64,000 bases of DNA from Aselliscus stoliczkanus (lineage: Eukaryota > Chordata > Mammalia > Chiroptera > Hipposideridae): assembly GCA_033961575.1 (NCBI GenBank), contig CM066728.1, positions 178,737,678-178,801,677 on the forward strand, in the 5' to 3' direction. The number at the start of each line of letters is the position of its first letter. Positions within the stretch are counted from its first letter, which is position 1. The position numbers were made by a program, and so were the translations under genes. The notes below the pieces were generated by a model that made no database searches, was not told where the DNA came from, and saw nothing but the letters and a program-made list of their open reading frames with translations. Positions 34,811 to 46,250 of this stretch are shown piece after piece.

Positions 34811-35556
34811 AAAAAAAATTTTTAATGTGGGTTTTGGGACTGCTTCCAATGAATTTAAGCTCAATTTTCAAGTATAGTAAAAAGTAATCCATTTTTTTAA
34901 TGATCTATAATTCAGCCAATTTGTTTTTCAAAACAGAAAGGATGTGCAGGGGAAATGTGAATAACCATTTTTGAGATATTCACTACATATAGTATTAGAT
35001 ACAGAGAATGTAAAGGATAGTGAAGAACTGGAAGCTATGATTTCTGCCCTAGAAGGGCTTAAAGAACATAAACAAATAAACATTCCCCTTATTCTTATTT
35101 GTCCTACTTACCCAGGGTAGTTACTTTGCTAGACAGAAATCCAAATTTTGATATAATAAAGTCATCCTTTAAACATTAGAATTTATTTTCCTTTTGTAAT
35201 TTAACACAATTGCTCTAATCTAGAGAAATTGGACAATATAAGACCAGGATTGAAAATTAGAAATGAGAAATAACAAATCCATTTTTTCCATATATCAAAA
35301 TTTTTATATTTTTTAAAAGGCCAGATCCTCCAGGAGTTACCTAGTGATCAGCTTTCTTGGTGTATTTTATTTTGAGAAAAGTAGAAATTTTGATTCCCAA
35401 ATATTGGTGTTCACACCTCAAAAAATTAAAAAATGATTGTCATTTGGGGTGGGGGTGGGAGGGTGGGGTATGTATGTCAGTACCTTTATAGGAGGCAATG
35501 AATAATTTTTCTATCAAATTATGTGCTTTTTAAGACTTTGCTTTGTTTCTCTCTAG

Positions 35557-35631
35557 TGGATGACACTGTGGTTGCTATTCCCTATGGAAGCAGACATGTT
35601 CGCCTTATCTTAAAAGGACCTGATCACTTAT
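35557..35631 (+). CDS. ADAMTSL1: ADAMTSL1 exon B: start of spacer
   Basis: A 75-base exon. Joined to exon A through a split leucine codon, it reads DDTVVAIPYGSRHVRLILK, then GPDHL, with a tyrosine codon split to exon C. The VxxIPxGSRxxRLxLKGPxHL pattern opens the ADAMTS spacer domain, the part that governs substrate and matrix binding in the family. The acceptor is TTTCTCTCTAG and the donor GTAAGT. It is phase 1 on both sides, so skipping it would keep the frame. The sequence follows ADAMTSL1 rather than ADAMTSL3. Confidence 0.94.
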
Positions 35632-35914
35632 GTAAGTAAGCTTAGTTGTTTTCCTTTGAGTATTGGGAATTTTAGTCATTATTATTTACTTTTTATTCCC
35701 AGAAGAGATTAGAATACAGAAGTACAAATCTTTCCACTCTATAATAATACGATATTTTGAGTGCTTCTGTTTATCTTTTGGTTGCCTGATGAGATAGCAG
35801 AAACTTCTGTGGTAATTATCTTTAACCACAGTTATCTTGAAAACTACAAAATAGATGCTCCCCATAGGTTGGTCATGAGTTAAGCACATGTTTTTGCTTT
35901 TGTGAAGGTATTTT

Positions 35915-36040
35915 CTCATTCTCTCTCTTCTTCCTTTCCGATCAATCTCAGTCTTTTCCTTGCCTCGCCTCTCATTTTTTTCTTTCTCCTTCCATCATTC
36001 CCTCCCTCTCCTTTCTTCTTTTTTTTTTTATTCTTCCCAC
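35915..36040. repeat. C/T-rich tract downstream of exon B
   Basis: About 125 bases rich in CTCT, CCTT and poly-T on the + strand, lying 280 bases after exon B. Its coding frame (many S, P and F) is compositional, not a gene. Confidence 0.65.
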
Positions 36041-36330
36041 TCTCATGTTTCATGACTTTATCAATTCAGAGGAACATAGAAACACCAAACAACCTTAACC
36101 CTGTGGCATTTAAGTAAAGCCATTGTGGTATAATTAAGCATTTCATGTATTAGAGACAATCTAAGGTCTGAGTATCTTCAAGATAGCTGTTGGGATTCAG
36201 GACTACTAAGGAGTGATCATAACACAAAGATCTAATGATAGCAGTCCCCACCAGGGCTTGTACAAGAACGATCTTCAGTCATGCCAAGCCAGTAGCATAC
36301 AATCATATCTTTTCTTAAAATACCATTTAG

Positions 36331-36441
36331 GGCCGGCCGAGTGGCACGGTGGTTAAGCGCTGACTTGGGAAGCCAGCGGCCCCGGTTCGGGTCCCACATA
36401 TGAGGGCCAGCGACACTGCCCTCAAAAAAATAAAATAAAAT
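36331..36441 (+). mobile_element. Short tRNA-headed SINE
   Basis: It starts GGCCGGCCGAGTGGCACGG, with A-box-like TGGTTAAGCGC and B-box-like GGTTCGGGTCCCAC, then ends after CACTGCCCTC with a (TAAAA)n tail. A perfect 14-bp duplication AAAATACCATTTAG flanks it at 36317-36330 and 36442-36455, which indicates a fairly recent insertion. Confidence 0.93.
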
Positions 36442-38951
36442 AAAATACCATTTAGTACTGCTTATATGTAAACCTAGAAATTATGGCGTATGATTCAGGG
36501 AGGAAGATGGAGAGGATACGCTAGAATTTTCTGCAAAATTCTGTTTCCCTGAAAGATTTCACTTTAGTTGATCCCTTGAGCATTTCTGATCTCCTCCACT
36601 GTGATTTTTCCTGGGTTCCTACAAAGCCATCTATCATCTTATCTTTCTTCCCTCCCATACACATGCCTAAAATACCAACTTAGGTAGCAAGCACTACCTT
36701 TTGGCAATTGGATTATGACTAAAATCATTCCAGAAAGACAAACAAGAGGAAGACCAACTGGAGCCTATGAAAGTTCCGATAGCCTATTGTAATCTTTCTT
36801 AAAATAAAAATAAGTACATTTCAGTAAATACATTCACTAAAAGAATAAATAAGGTACAGTTCAGGCAAAGTCAAAAGATGGTAATAAGACACTTTATGTG
36901 AATCCAAATTCTTTTCTAGCCCTGAACCACCCCCAAAAATATAGTGTTCACATGTCAAAGGATAATATATGTGTGCACACTATTACCATTCAAATTATTT
37001 GTTTTTCCCTTAAGATCTGGACAGAGGTAACTGCTGGTGTAACAACCCCACTCAAAAACAGTATTTTTATGAGGAGTGACACCCTAAAATAAAACATCCA
37101 GACCAAGTCCATCACCAAGTTGGGGATTGACTCCTCACTACAGAAGAAGAAACCAAAGGAATATAAATATAAGAATGTCCATAAGAGGAAAATTCATTTT
37201 TATAAATGCATTAGCCTCCCAGATTTGATAGGTAAAGCTCCAAATGATAATCATAGATGATGAAAAGCAAAATGGAATCAGCTTTTTTATCCCCAAGCAC
37301 ATACTGCTGATAACATTTGTATAACTCAGGAAGTTTTTGTTTTGTTTTTGTATTTGGAATATAATTCAAAATGAATGTGTGAATAAGTGATGCCCTGTTT
37401 CTCTTGCAACACTTTTGCGCTTCACTCCCAGCAGGTGGCCCAATATGGAACCAACCTTAAATATTTAGGGCCAAACTAGAATAAGACTAGATAGTCCAGC
37501 CCAGCCCCAGCTCATCTTTAATCAGAAGTGTCTTCAGAAGGGAGGCCTGGTGATAAAATTAAATCAGATGCTCAAGTTAGGCTTAGACCTCCAGGATTTT
37601 TCCAAAACTAAGTTAGCTTATATCCTGGAGATATTTCCATAAGTTAGTGCAAATATATGCAAGGCAGCTGGAAGAATGAAGGCGGGCGGAAGACAATGCT
37701 GTTGCTTTCCGCTAATGATAGCAGCTATGGTTTCCCCTCTCAAATATTTCCTTGGTGTTCCTTGTTCTTTTGAGGTCCTCTCTACTCTAGGGCTGGGGAG
37801 GGAAGCCTGAGCTACTCCCAAAGAAGGGTTACACAGACTTTATCTGAGGGTCATGGGCATTTAATTGGACACCAACATTCTCCACCTGCTGGTATTCCTT
37901 GTGGTAGAGAACTTGTTAAACAACATCTAGAATAATTTAGTACAAATACCTTAAAATTTTCCTTCACCCCAGAATCTCAATCTGTAAACATGTAAGATGG
38001 GAGTCATTCTGACCAAATGTAGGGTAGAGAGTTTCACCTAGGCACCCCATCATTCTTATAAAGAATTGCCAAAACCAAAGGTTCTTGAAAACCACTGTTA
38101 GACTTAGCCTATCTACCTTCCTTTATGCAGTAGGCAGTCATTCTAAGTCACCTCTCAATCACATGAGAATTTAACCTGTTCTGAAATATATATCATAATT
38201 ACCGTTGTCCCCAGCATGCTCTGATTTCCTACAACCAAAGATGCTTCTTAGGCTTTGTCATTGGCCAAATTCAAAATGGAGTGTTCCAGGAATCAAGAAG
38301 TTCTTCTCTCTGTCTTAAGCTCTTATGAAACATCATATATGTACACAATACTGAATGACATCCCCCTCAAAAAAATTTTTTTAAAAGAAAACTAAAAAGG
38401 GCAGTTAGTTAGTTCCCTATCCTTAAGTCACTATACTTTGTTCATTTTGAGCAATAGTACACATATAGTAAGTAACAAGAAAGAATAAATAAATACAAGA
38501 TTATGCATGAATATAAAGTTACACAGGTACTGAGGGAACTCAGAGATGCACCCTGGATCACATAGAGCAAAAAGAAAGGTATAGGGTATTCTAGACCATA
38601 TTCTAGGCCATAAAGACTAAAATCAATAAATCATGTATGGGAGGTGGCTTACTCAAAGGAATAGGATTATGGTAAAGTCAAGTGCCAAAGGAGGAAACTA
38701 AAGATTTTTTGACAGGGAGTCTTGAATGTTTGGGTAATGGGTTTTGAAATAATTTCATTTGCAGCATAAACGCCTATGTGATCCAGAGTCCCTATATATT
38801 TTTTTATATCAAAGTTTTAATTGTGTCAGCTATGTAAAAAATGATACTTCACCCTTACATCGTTCTACACTGTGTTCCATGCAGTGTACTTGCCTATGGT
38901 CTGCTGTAACCCTGGGAACATCTTTCTCTCTTCATGTGTTTGATTATATAG

Positions 38952-39109
38952 ATTTGGAAAGCAAAAACCTCCAGGGAGCTAAAGGTGAAAGCAGTCTCAA
39001 CTCTACAGGCAACTTTCTTGTGGACAACTCTACTGTGAACTTCCAGAAATTTCCAGACAAAGAGGTATTGAAAATGGCTGGACCACTCACAGCAGATTTC
39101 ATTGTCAAG
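38952..39109 (+). CDS. ADAMTSL1: ADAMTSL1 exon C: spacer core
   Basis: A 158-base exon that completes a split tyrosine codon and adds 52 codons: LESKNLQGAKGESSLNSTG, then NFLVDNSTVNFQKFPDKEV, then LKMAGPLTADFIVK. It forms the beta-rich core of the spacer. Two NST sequons (in LNSTG and DNSTV) are candidate N-glycosylation sites. The donor is GTAAGC; it is entered in phase 1 and left in phase 0. A reading frame from 38759 to 39154 contains this exon, but its ends are intronic. Confidence 0.95.
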
Positions 39110-39321
39110 GTAAGCCCATTTTGGTACCTAGTTTACAAGCCACCTCAAAATTGATGGTATTTATAATCTTCCGACGAGAGAGAGAGGGAGATAAAAACCT
39201 ATGTTTAGGTTTTAACTTACATTTGGAAAGCCTATGATCCAGGAGATGTTTAACTGAAGGATGTTGAGCTACGTCCTGGACTTCACAAGAATGTGATGTT
39301 TTTAAGTTCTAGGAAAACCCT

Positions 39322-39374
<53 letters not shown>

Positions 39375-39391
39375 ATGCATGTGTGTGTGTA
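39322..39391. repeat. (GT)n microsatellite
   Basis: Pure GT from about 39322 to 39365, then GT with TATG and AATGCATG interruptions to about 39391. It starts about 210 bases after exon C. Confidence 0.95.
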
Positions 39392-40108
39392 ATTTAATAA
39401 AAAGATCCCACTCACAAGGCCAACATATCATTAGTGGGGATATAAACTGTTTTTAAAACAGGTTATGATCCAGTCATTGACTCATATAAGATGTCCTCAG
39501 TCAAAGAAAAAGACAAACTAATGATCCATGGACGTGGTCATGCTTCCTTCCAATTGCAAGTTCTGTTTTTCTCTTGTACTGGCAACAAGACTAAGTTGTT
39601 TCCTTCTATCAGAGCTTCCCTACTCTTCAAGGTAATAGAAAACACATTGCTGGAAGCAGCATACACATTCTGTAGGAAAAATGTACACTCTAGAAGAACA
39701 TTTGGGAATCACAATAAAATAAAACATATTTTTTTCCTTCAGTAGGTCAGAAGGACCTGAAGGATTTCAGCTGTAAAGCTGTAAAACTTGTAATATGTCC
39801 AGGACTCCATAAATTTTTCATCATAGGACCTGGAGCCAGAGGACATTTGATTTAAGCTAAGGCTTGATGACCCCATGGCAGCTGGAAGTAAGAATGCATA
39901 TAGGAAAATGTGATAGGCAGTGAGGTTGGATGGAAGAAGGGTTCCAGAGTACTGTTCTTTGTCTCCGTCTGCATGGTAGCTCTTTTTAATCCAGTCCACC
40001 TGCCAGCCACATGAACATGTGCTCAAGAAGCTCATAAACCATCAGAGATAGCTCTCAATAGAAATGACTCTGTAGGTAGTTAAGTAATTTCAATCAAACA
40101 ATCAAATA

Positions 40109-40278
40109 CAGGCATACCTCAGAGATATTGCAATGTCAATTCCGGACCACCGCAATAAAATGAGTCACAATAAAGCAAGCCATAATCCTTTTGCTGGTGG
40201 AGGGTCTTGCCTTCAGTTTGTAACACAATATCAGTGAAGCATAATAAAGCAAAGTGCAATTAAAACGAGATATGCCTG
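40109..40278 (+). mobile_element. Short Tigger1-type element
   Basis: Starts CAGGCATACCTCAGAGATATTGC and ends with the inverse (AAAACGAGATATGCCTG). The centre keeps CTTTTGCTGGTGGAGGGTCTTGCC, a Tigger1 internal landmark. At 170 bp it is a deletion derivative. A TA precedes it at 40107-40108. Confidence 0.85.
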
Positions 40279-40439
40279 TGTAGTAAAACATTGAGTGATG
40301 TCTTTATATCTTGAAGCCCTTTTTGTACTGTTGAATAAACCATTTATGCTCATTTCCCTAGTGGCCTTGCAAGCGTTAATGCACATACTGAAAATATAGA
40401 ATTGGAGTCAAGTAATATTATTCACATTTAAATGCTTCT

Positions 40440-41305
40440 CAGCATTGTTGACTGCATTTCATATATCCAGCTGCCTTCTACGCATCACTATTTGGATGTC
40501 CCACAGACAATGAGCTCAACATGTCCAAAACTGGATTTGTCTATCCCCAGACACCTACTTTATCTTCTTTATTTCTTATCTTGTGGAATAATACACTGTT
40601 TACCCAGCCGAGTCAGAAAACTTTGATTCACACCAATTTCCTCTTCTGCTATATACCCCTAGTTAGACACTGAACTTTGTCAGTTCTGCCTCTGTCATCT
40701 TTCATGACTATTCTTTCTTCTCCATCTTTTCTGCCACTATCGTAGTTGTAGACCTTTGTATTTCTCACCTGAAGTAATATTGGACTGTGAACTAGTTTCC
40801 CAGCCTCTGATCCACTGCCCACGTTGCCTTCAGAGGGAGTTTTCTACAACCCCTAACTCTTCCCTTCATAATCCTGCATTGTTCCTCACTTCATTCATTG
40901 CTTTGGTGTGAAAATGCAAATCCATAGCATAGCATGTATTACCCTGAATAATTTGGATTCTGTCTACCCTTCCAACCTCACCTTTGACTTTTCCCCTCCT
41001 CATTTATCCAATTGAATAGCTCACAGGTCCCCCAACATCTTGAACTCTCCTAAATGATTACCTCTGAATAATGCTGTGCCCTCTGTCTGCAGTGCTCTTA
41101 CCTTTTCTTCTTCCATTCAATTCACTAACTTGTAATTGTTCTTCAGGATTTTCTCTTCCCAGAAGCATTCTGTGACTCAACCCAAAAGTCCTGTTTACAT
41201 TATATCTTCATACTTGTGTTCCTTGAGGGCTGGGACAGAATCCTATTTGTCCTCTATCTCCATATAAAAACACAATGAACAATAGCAAGAGCTGGATGAA
41301 TGAAG
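40440..41305 (+). repeat. Long L2 LINE 3' fragment
   Basis: Forward L2: AACATGTCCAAAACTGGATTTG, ATATTGGACTGTGAACTAG, TTTCCCAGCCTCTGATCC, TTCTTCAGGATTTTCTCTTCC, TTCCTTGAGGGCTGGGACAG, ending near AGCTGGATGAATGAAGG. The left part is less certain than the right. Confidence 0.7.
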
Positions 41306-41329
41306 GACGTTAGCCACATGGCAATTGCT

Positions 41330-41475
41330 GAACTGGGACAGATGCTGATGTCTTCATTTTGCCTGCAACAAAACTGAGCCTTAGGAAAGTTGAGTATTGT
41401 GCCCAAGCTCACCCTGATGACAAACCAGGACTAAAAATCACATCTCTTTACTTCTGGCCCAGAACTTTTTTCAGT
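41330..41475 (-). repeat. MIR-like fragment
   Basis: Reverse-complement MIR features: TCTTCATTTTGCCTGCAACAAAACTGAGC, then GTGCCCAAGCTCACCC and CAGGACTAAAAATCACATC. Diverged. Confidence 0.5.
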
Positions 41476-42414
41476 ATTCTGTGTTGTTTCTAAGAGTATT
41501 TCTTTTCTTCTACATGTAAAGACACATATTTCAGAAAAACAAATGGACTTTAAGAAGTTTTTGATACTCTCCTAGATGTCGACGATCTGTAAATACTTTC
41601 ATTCAGAAACAAACTAAGCTGCTATCATTTTAGTGATTTTTGCATTATATTTATATATCCTGTTTGGTGGTTTAGTATCAGGTTGCAAATGAGAGGAAGT
41701 GAAGATTTCATTAGAAAATTTCAGGATTGAATAAATGTGAAGTTATTCTAAAATAGATTATAGAATTTAAAAAATCAGTTTATTCAAACTTGAAAATGAG
41801 TCAGATACTTTAAGAAGATACAGAAAAAAAAAGATAATTACCCTTTTTCTCAGTGATTCATAATGAAGCCATTGTTTTTTTTCCCCATTTTCTGCAGGAA
41901 ATAGCTGGAAATGAAAGATTGCCATTTGATTTTTTTATCATCTTTCATGATTTAGGTGCTTAGAAATTATAAACATAAGTTGTAATTCAGTTTTTAGTAT
42001 CTTTCAAAGTGTAGCCTCTTTGGCATCTTATATTAATGTAAGCAATGACTTCCCTTTTGAATGGGACATGCAGCATTAAAATGGAAATGATTATTTATCA
42101 ATAATCATTGACAAATGGAATTTTGAAGATAATAACCATTGTTTTCATGGAATTTTATTGCCAAAATATTTTTTTTCTTAATTTAAAAGGAAAAGACATT
42201 TTTTGCATGAAAGGAATTTTTTTTTTTCAGAGTGAGAATCGTCATATGTTGCTATTGGTTCCAAAATTATGTTTTGGAATCGCCTTGAAAGTTTAAATCC
42301 AGACTAAATTTTTATCTTGCTTCCTAGAGGAGCATGTCTTCCAAAAATGTAAACTTCCTCCATTGGCTGTACAAACATTTTTGGCAATGCTAGTGCAGAG
42401 TGGTAGAAAGAATA

Positions 42415-42590
42415 AGTTCTCTAGAGTTTGGCATTTTCTCTTACGTACTGGGTGTGTGATCTTCAGTATGTCGTTTTACCTCCTTGAGCCTGTTTACTCA
42501 TTTGAAAAAATAGTGATAAAATACCCTACTATGGAGTCTTTGTGAGGAATTGAATGAAATAGTATATATAAAAGCTACAGAACCAAATGA
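42415..42590 (+). repeat. MIR SINE fragment
   Basis: Forward MIR: CTTACGTACTGGGTGTGTG, ATCTTCAGTATGTCGTTTTACC, CCTTGAGCCTGTTTACTC, then GAGGAATTGAATGAAATAG. Confidence 0.7.
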
Positions 42591-43204
42591 CTTCTTTTCC
42601 ATCTCTTTGAAATGCTTTAACTTGTCCCAGTGCTCTTCTTATCCCAAGAACAGAAAGCTGCTTCGATAACAGAAGATGGTTCGAGGCTTGTCAGTTTTTA
42701 AGTGGTATACCCAGGAACAGTTTGGCAGGTGTAGCTATTAAATGGAGATGAAAACAGATGGGCTGTGACATCTGTCATCACGTTGTTAGGGACAGTTGGC
42801 AGTTGGCTGGGTCACTGGTTGGCTTAGTATCCCCTTCCTCCAACCATGCCACGTGCATCTTTTCTGAAGCTGCAGACCCAAGGAAAGATAATGACTTTCC
42901 CAGACAGAAGAGGGTCTTTTTCAGTCATAGTCCATTCTTTATTAGAACTTCCAACTTAGCTCTACATTGTGTATGTCAAACATTCTTAAGAGGAAGGAAA
43001 CTATAGGAAACAAAAGAAGCATGTAATAAATAGTGATTCTTTTTCCTACCCAATTTTGACAGGTAGCAATTCTCCAGTAAATATGCTCTTTTATGCTGAT
43101 AGATTCCAAGAGCTTAGAACTGAGCTCATTACAATACACTGAATTTCCCATTGAGTTTCCCATGTGGGGGTAGAAGAAACTTTCCTCTACCATCCTAGGT
43201 TCTT

Positions 43205-43630
43205 TGGACTGGTCTGATAATTGAATCTACATGAGGCAGATTAGATGAACATGAGAAAATAACCAAATTTAACTATATACATACATCTGGGAACCTCACA
43301 TACATAAGATAGTCAGAGACCTCACCTACATGAAGGGTTCAGAGACAGGAAATTAAAATGAAGTATACATGGCAGTCTGGGCTACCGATGAGATAAAGCT
43401 CCCTGGGTCTTCAGCGGGGAGGAGGGTCACTACAGGGTGATAGGAAAAGCAGATGTTCAGTAACTCGTAGTTTACCCTGCCATATAGACAGGTCAGAAAA
43501 GTTATCTCTGAGAATCTCTTATTATGGACATGACCCCTAAATTAATTTCTTTTAGGTAGTTGTAGGAGTGGCACAGGGGTTCCCCTTGAGTCTGCAGGGT
43601 CTCAGTTGCCTTTAGTGTAGAATAATCTGC
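43205..43630. repeat. Dispersed repeat block, family unknown
   Basis: The segment near 43250-43330 (GAGAAAATAACCAAATTTAAC, TACATACATCTGGGAACC, then tandem-like CATACATAAG/CCTACATGAAG) has a visible relative at 58100-58200 (GAGAAAATAACCAATTTTAA, TACATACATACTC, GGGAACTGCACATACG). The shared order suggests two copies of one interspersed family, perhaps an LTR. The limits are approximate. Confidence 0.5.
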
Positions 43631-44099
43631 ATACCACAGAGGAACATCTTGGGGTGACTCTTGCACCCCTACACCCATGTTGTTTTACCAGTCGCACAGC
43701 TAGGTTTAAGATTCAGAATCAGGGAACCAACTTTGAGAGTGGCAGGCCTTTTTCCAATCATAGCCCCACTGGTTTCACTCTGATCATTTGTTTTCTGCCC
43801 TCCTTCTCCATCTGACACTGAGCTCATCCTTCCAGTAGATTCAGGTCTGCTCCGCCTCTCAGCGTTTGCTTCCTGACACATCTCTTCCACCTCTTTGTTC
43901 CTTGGCCAACCTTACATCTGTTGTTACCAGAGAGGCATCTCTAATCTCAAGGGCTGTGGGCAGTGAATCCATAACCAACATCTCTCATGCAACACTGAGT
44001 CAGGGGCCTATGGGCTGAACTGCTGTAGCTCCCAATACTGAGGCCTGGAATTCTTGGAGGACTAGAAAGTTCTATAAGAGGCATACAAGTAAAGATGGG

Positions 44100-44204
44100 G
44101 CCGGCCGAGAGGCGCGGTGGTTAAGCGCTGGCTTGGGAAGCCAGCGGCCCCGGTTCGGGTCCCACATATGAGGGCCAGTGACACTGCCCTCAAGAAAAAA
44201 AAAA
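44100..44204 (+). mobile_element. Short tRNA-headed SINE
   Basis: Same family as 36331: GCCGGCCGAGAGGCGCGG, TGGTTAAGCGCTGGC, GGTTCGGGTCCCACATATG, CACTGCCCTC, then poly-A. The duplication AAGTAAAGATGGG (44087-44099) / AAGTAAAGCTGGG (44205-44217) has one mismatch. Confidence 0.92.
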
Positions 44205-44623
44205 AAGTAAAGCTGGGTACTAACAATTTTTTATCATTATTTCTACTGAATAATCCATAATCTTAGTCAGTGTTGTCTACTGTTAAAATTATCAGGTATT
44301 TGAAACAGTGGAATGATTGAATTTATGTTTCATTCCAATAATAACTATCATTTTTATAAGCCCTTTCCACTCTACTGTACCACTATACTATCAAAGGAGG
44401 GTGGGAAGTACTGCTGGGCAAGGGTTGTGTTGTAACAGTGCTGCTTCTTTTCATGAATTATAGCAACATTTCATCAACATTATCCATTTTTCAATAAGAA
44501 GTGATCCATAACATGTTCAATAAAACTGGCAGATATATATAAAAAGATGATAATTATGCTAAGAATTTGTCACAAATAATAGTTTGTGATTCTAAAATGT
44601 TTGAAAGGACCATGATCATTATA

Positions 44624-44765
44624 TAATTCATTTGTTCATTCATACATTCATTTATTCAGAAATTGTCTAGACACCTACGATGTGCTAAACATTATAGATG
44701 ATGCTGAAGAGCGTGGTGAGCAAGATAAATGGCACCTGCCTTCATGGAGTTTATAGAATATGAAT
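44624..44765 (-). repeat. L2 3' end fragment
   Basis: Reverse-complement L2 terminus: TCATTCATACATTCATTTATTC, ACACCTACGATGTGCTAAAC, GGTGAGCAAGATAAATGGC, CTGCCTTCATGGAGTTTATAG. Confidence 0.75.
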
Positions 44766-46009
44766 GATAAAGGCAACAAAGTAATAATTATATCAATATT
44801 AAGCATTTGTAAATACTTAAGTGCTAGAAAAGAGAGTTTATTCTTGTTGCGTATTTTGAAAGCCCCAAAAAAGCATTTTAAAGTATTATTTTATAGTTTC
44901 TTGAGGATTCTCTATCACCATCAACCATCAGAACAGCCTAAAATTGAATATAGGAGACTGAGACATTTAATAAGTAGATCCACCTTTTTTCCATTTTATC
45001 CCCTTCCTAGCAAGCATATTGATTTATTTCTACCATTCTCAAGCTCTCCCAAGCTGACATCCCTGGCTACCCACTGAGAGCAGTGTGACCAAGTCAAATA
45101 CCATTGTGGGTCCAGCTTAGAGGCTCAAAGGAGCAGGGCTGCCCACAGCTTCCGTTTTTTCCCCTCTCCTCAGGCCAGAGCAGTGACTCAACTGCAACCA
45201 AGGTGGGTAGGGGGACCCCTGACTGCCAGCCCCTTCTTCCAGCCTCTCTGGGGGAGAGGGGAGTTTCTACAACATCAGGGAGAGAAAGGAAGTTAGTTAG
45301 GGACCACCCCAAGGCTCACAAATTACCTATTCTGAACTGAGAAGCAAAATGGCATTTCATCGTGCTCTGTCTGGAAGAGACCTTGTGTACTTGATGACTT
45401 TCATGTGCTTGAAATTTCTCCTTGACCCCTTTAATTTTACAGGGACTTAAAGCTCAACCATTGCTCACCTACACATTTGTACTGCCCTGCAGCTGTCTTA
45501 TGACAGTGCGATCAATGGCTATGGAAAGTGAGCAGTGAGAAGTTATTATATTGAATTAGAAACACTGAATCATTGTAATTACAGGAAGAAAAGCTTGGTT
45601 CAGAGCATTCTTTTTCCTTATTAACTTAAGGAGGTCAAAATTACATATGCCAGATGTATTTAGCTCCCTAAAAGAAAACTCTAATGCATCAAATGGAAGC
45701 TTTCAGCATACTCTTGAGAAATAGGACCACCTAATTTTAAGGAGTTCGGATTTGTGAAGCTCCAGAGCTAATGGTAACAATGGTACCAGCAGCCCAGAAT
45801 TAATAAAACCAGAATAAAGGAACACAGTGGCTCATCTGTGTAAATAACAATTAGGCCATCAAAGTTAGATGTCAGGTTAGCCTCTTCTTTTTATCTTAAA
45901 CATTGTTTTTTTTCTACTTCAAAATGAAAAACTATGAAGATACTGAAAGAGAGGTAAAGGATATCACTAAAGATAAATGACTGTATCTTCACAAACTAAC
46001 AAAGGTTTC

Positions 46010-46250
46010 TTGGCATCATGAAAAGAATAGCAGCTTTGGAGCCAGGCACACCTATATGCAAATCCCAGCTCTGTTACAGCTGTGTGGTCTTGAGCAAGGT
46101 ATTCAACCGCTCTGAGCCTCATTTCTCTCATAATGCAAATGTGGAAGATGATACAGAGTAGTGTTAAGATTAGATTTCATATAAATAAACTGCACCCTGG
46201 ACAAAGAAGGAATGTAATAAGTGCTGATGGCTATGGTAGTTGATGCTGTT
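46010..46250 (+). repeat. MIR SINE
   Basis: A long forward MIR: CATGAAAAGAATAGCAGCTTTGG, GGAGCCAGGCACACC, AAATCCCAGCTCTGTTACAGC, GTCTTGAGCAAGGTATTC, CTGAGCCTCATTTCTCTC, ending near AATAAGTGCTGATGGC. Confidence 0.85.

Larger units (their letters stand above)
21301..35556 (+). other. ADAMTSL1: ADAMTSL1 intron, 14.3 kb
   Basis: Phase 1 intron with donor GTAAGA and acceptor TTTCTCTCTAG. It holds a tiny L1, a 540-bp inverted-end element, L2 copies, a long L1 broken by an MLT1 LTR and a SINE, the second 225-bp element with CA/TG arrays, and a further SINE. I see nothing recognisable in about 21770-22110, 22200-22750, 23300-25060, 25860-26210, 30600-31120, 31190-31600, 31940-32740, 32900-33850 and 34810-35556. 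A degenerate duplication of about 40 bases (CTCCC...GATGATA...AATATTG-like) occurs near 33955-33995 and 34030-34075. Confidence 0.85.
35632..38951 (+). other. ADAMTSL1: ADAMTSL1 intron, 3.3 kb
   Basis: Phase 1 intron. It holds a pyrimidine-rich tract at about 35915-36040 and one SINE at 36331-36441. I see nothing recognisable in about 35632-35910, 36060-36310 and 36460-38951, where only AT-rich intronic sequence is visible. The acceptor region before exon C (GTTTGATTATATAG) has a weak pyrimidine tract. Confidence 0.88.
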
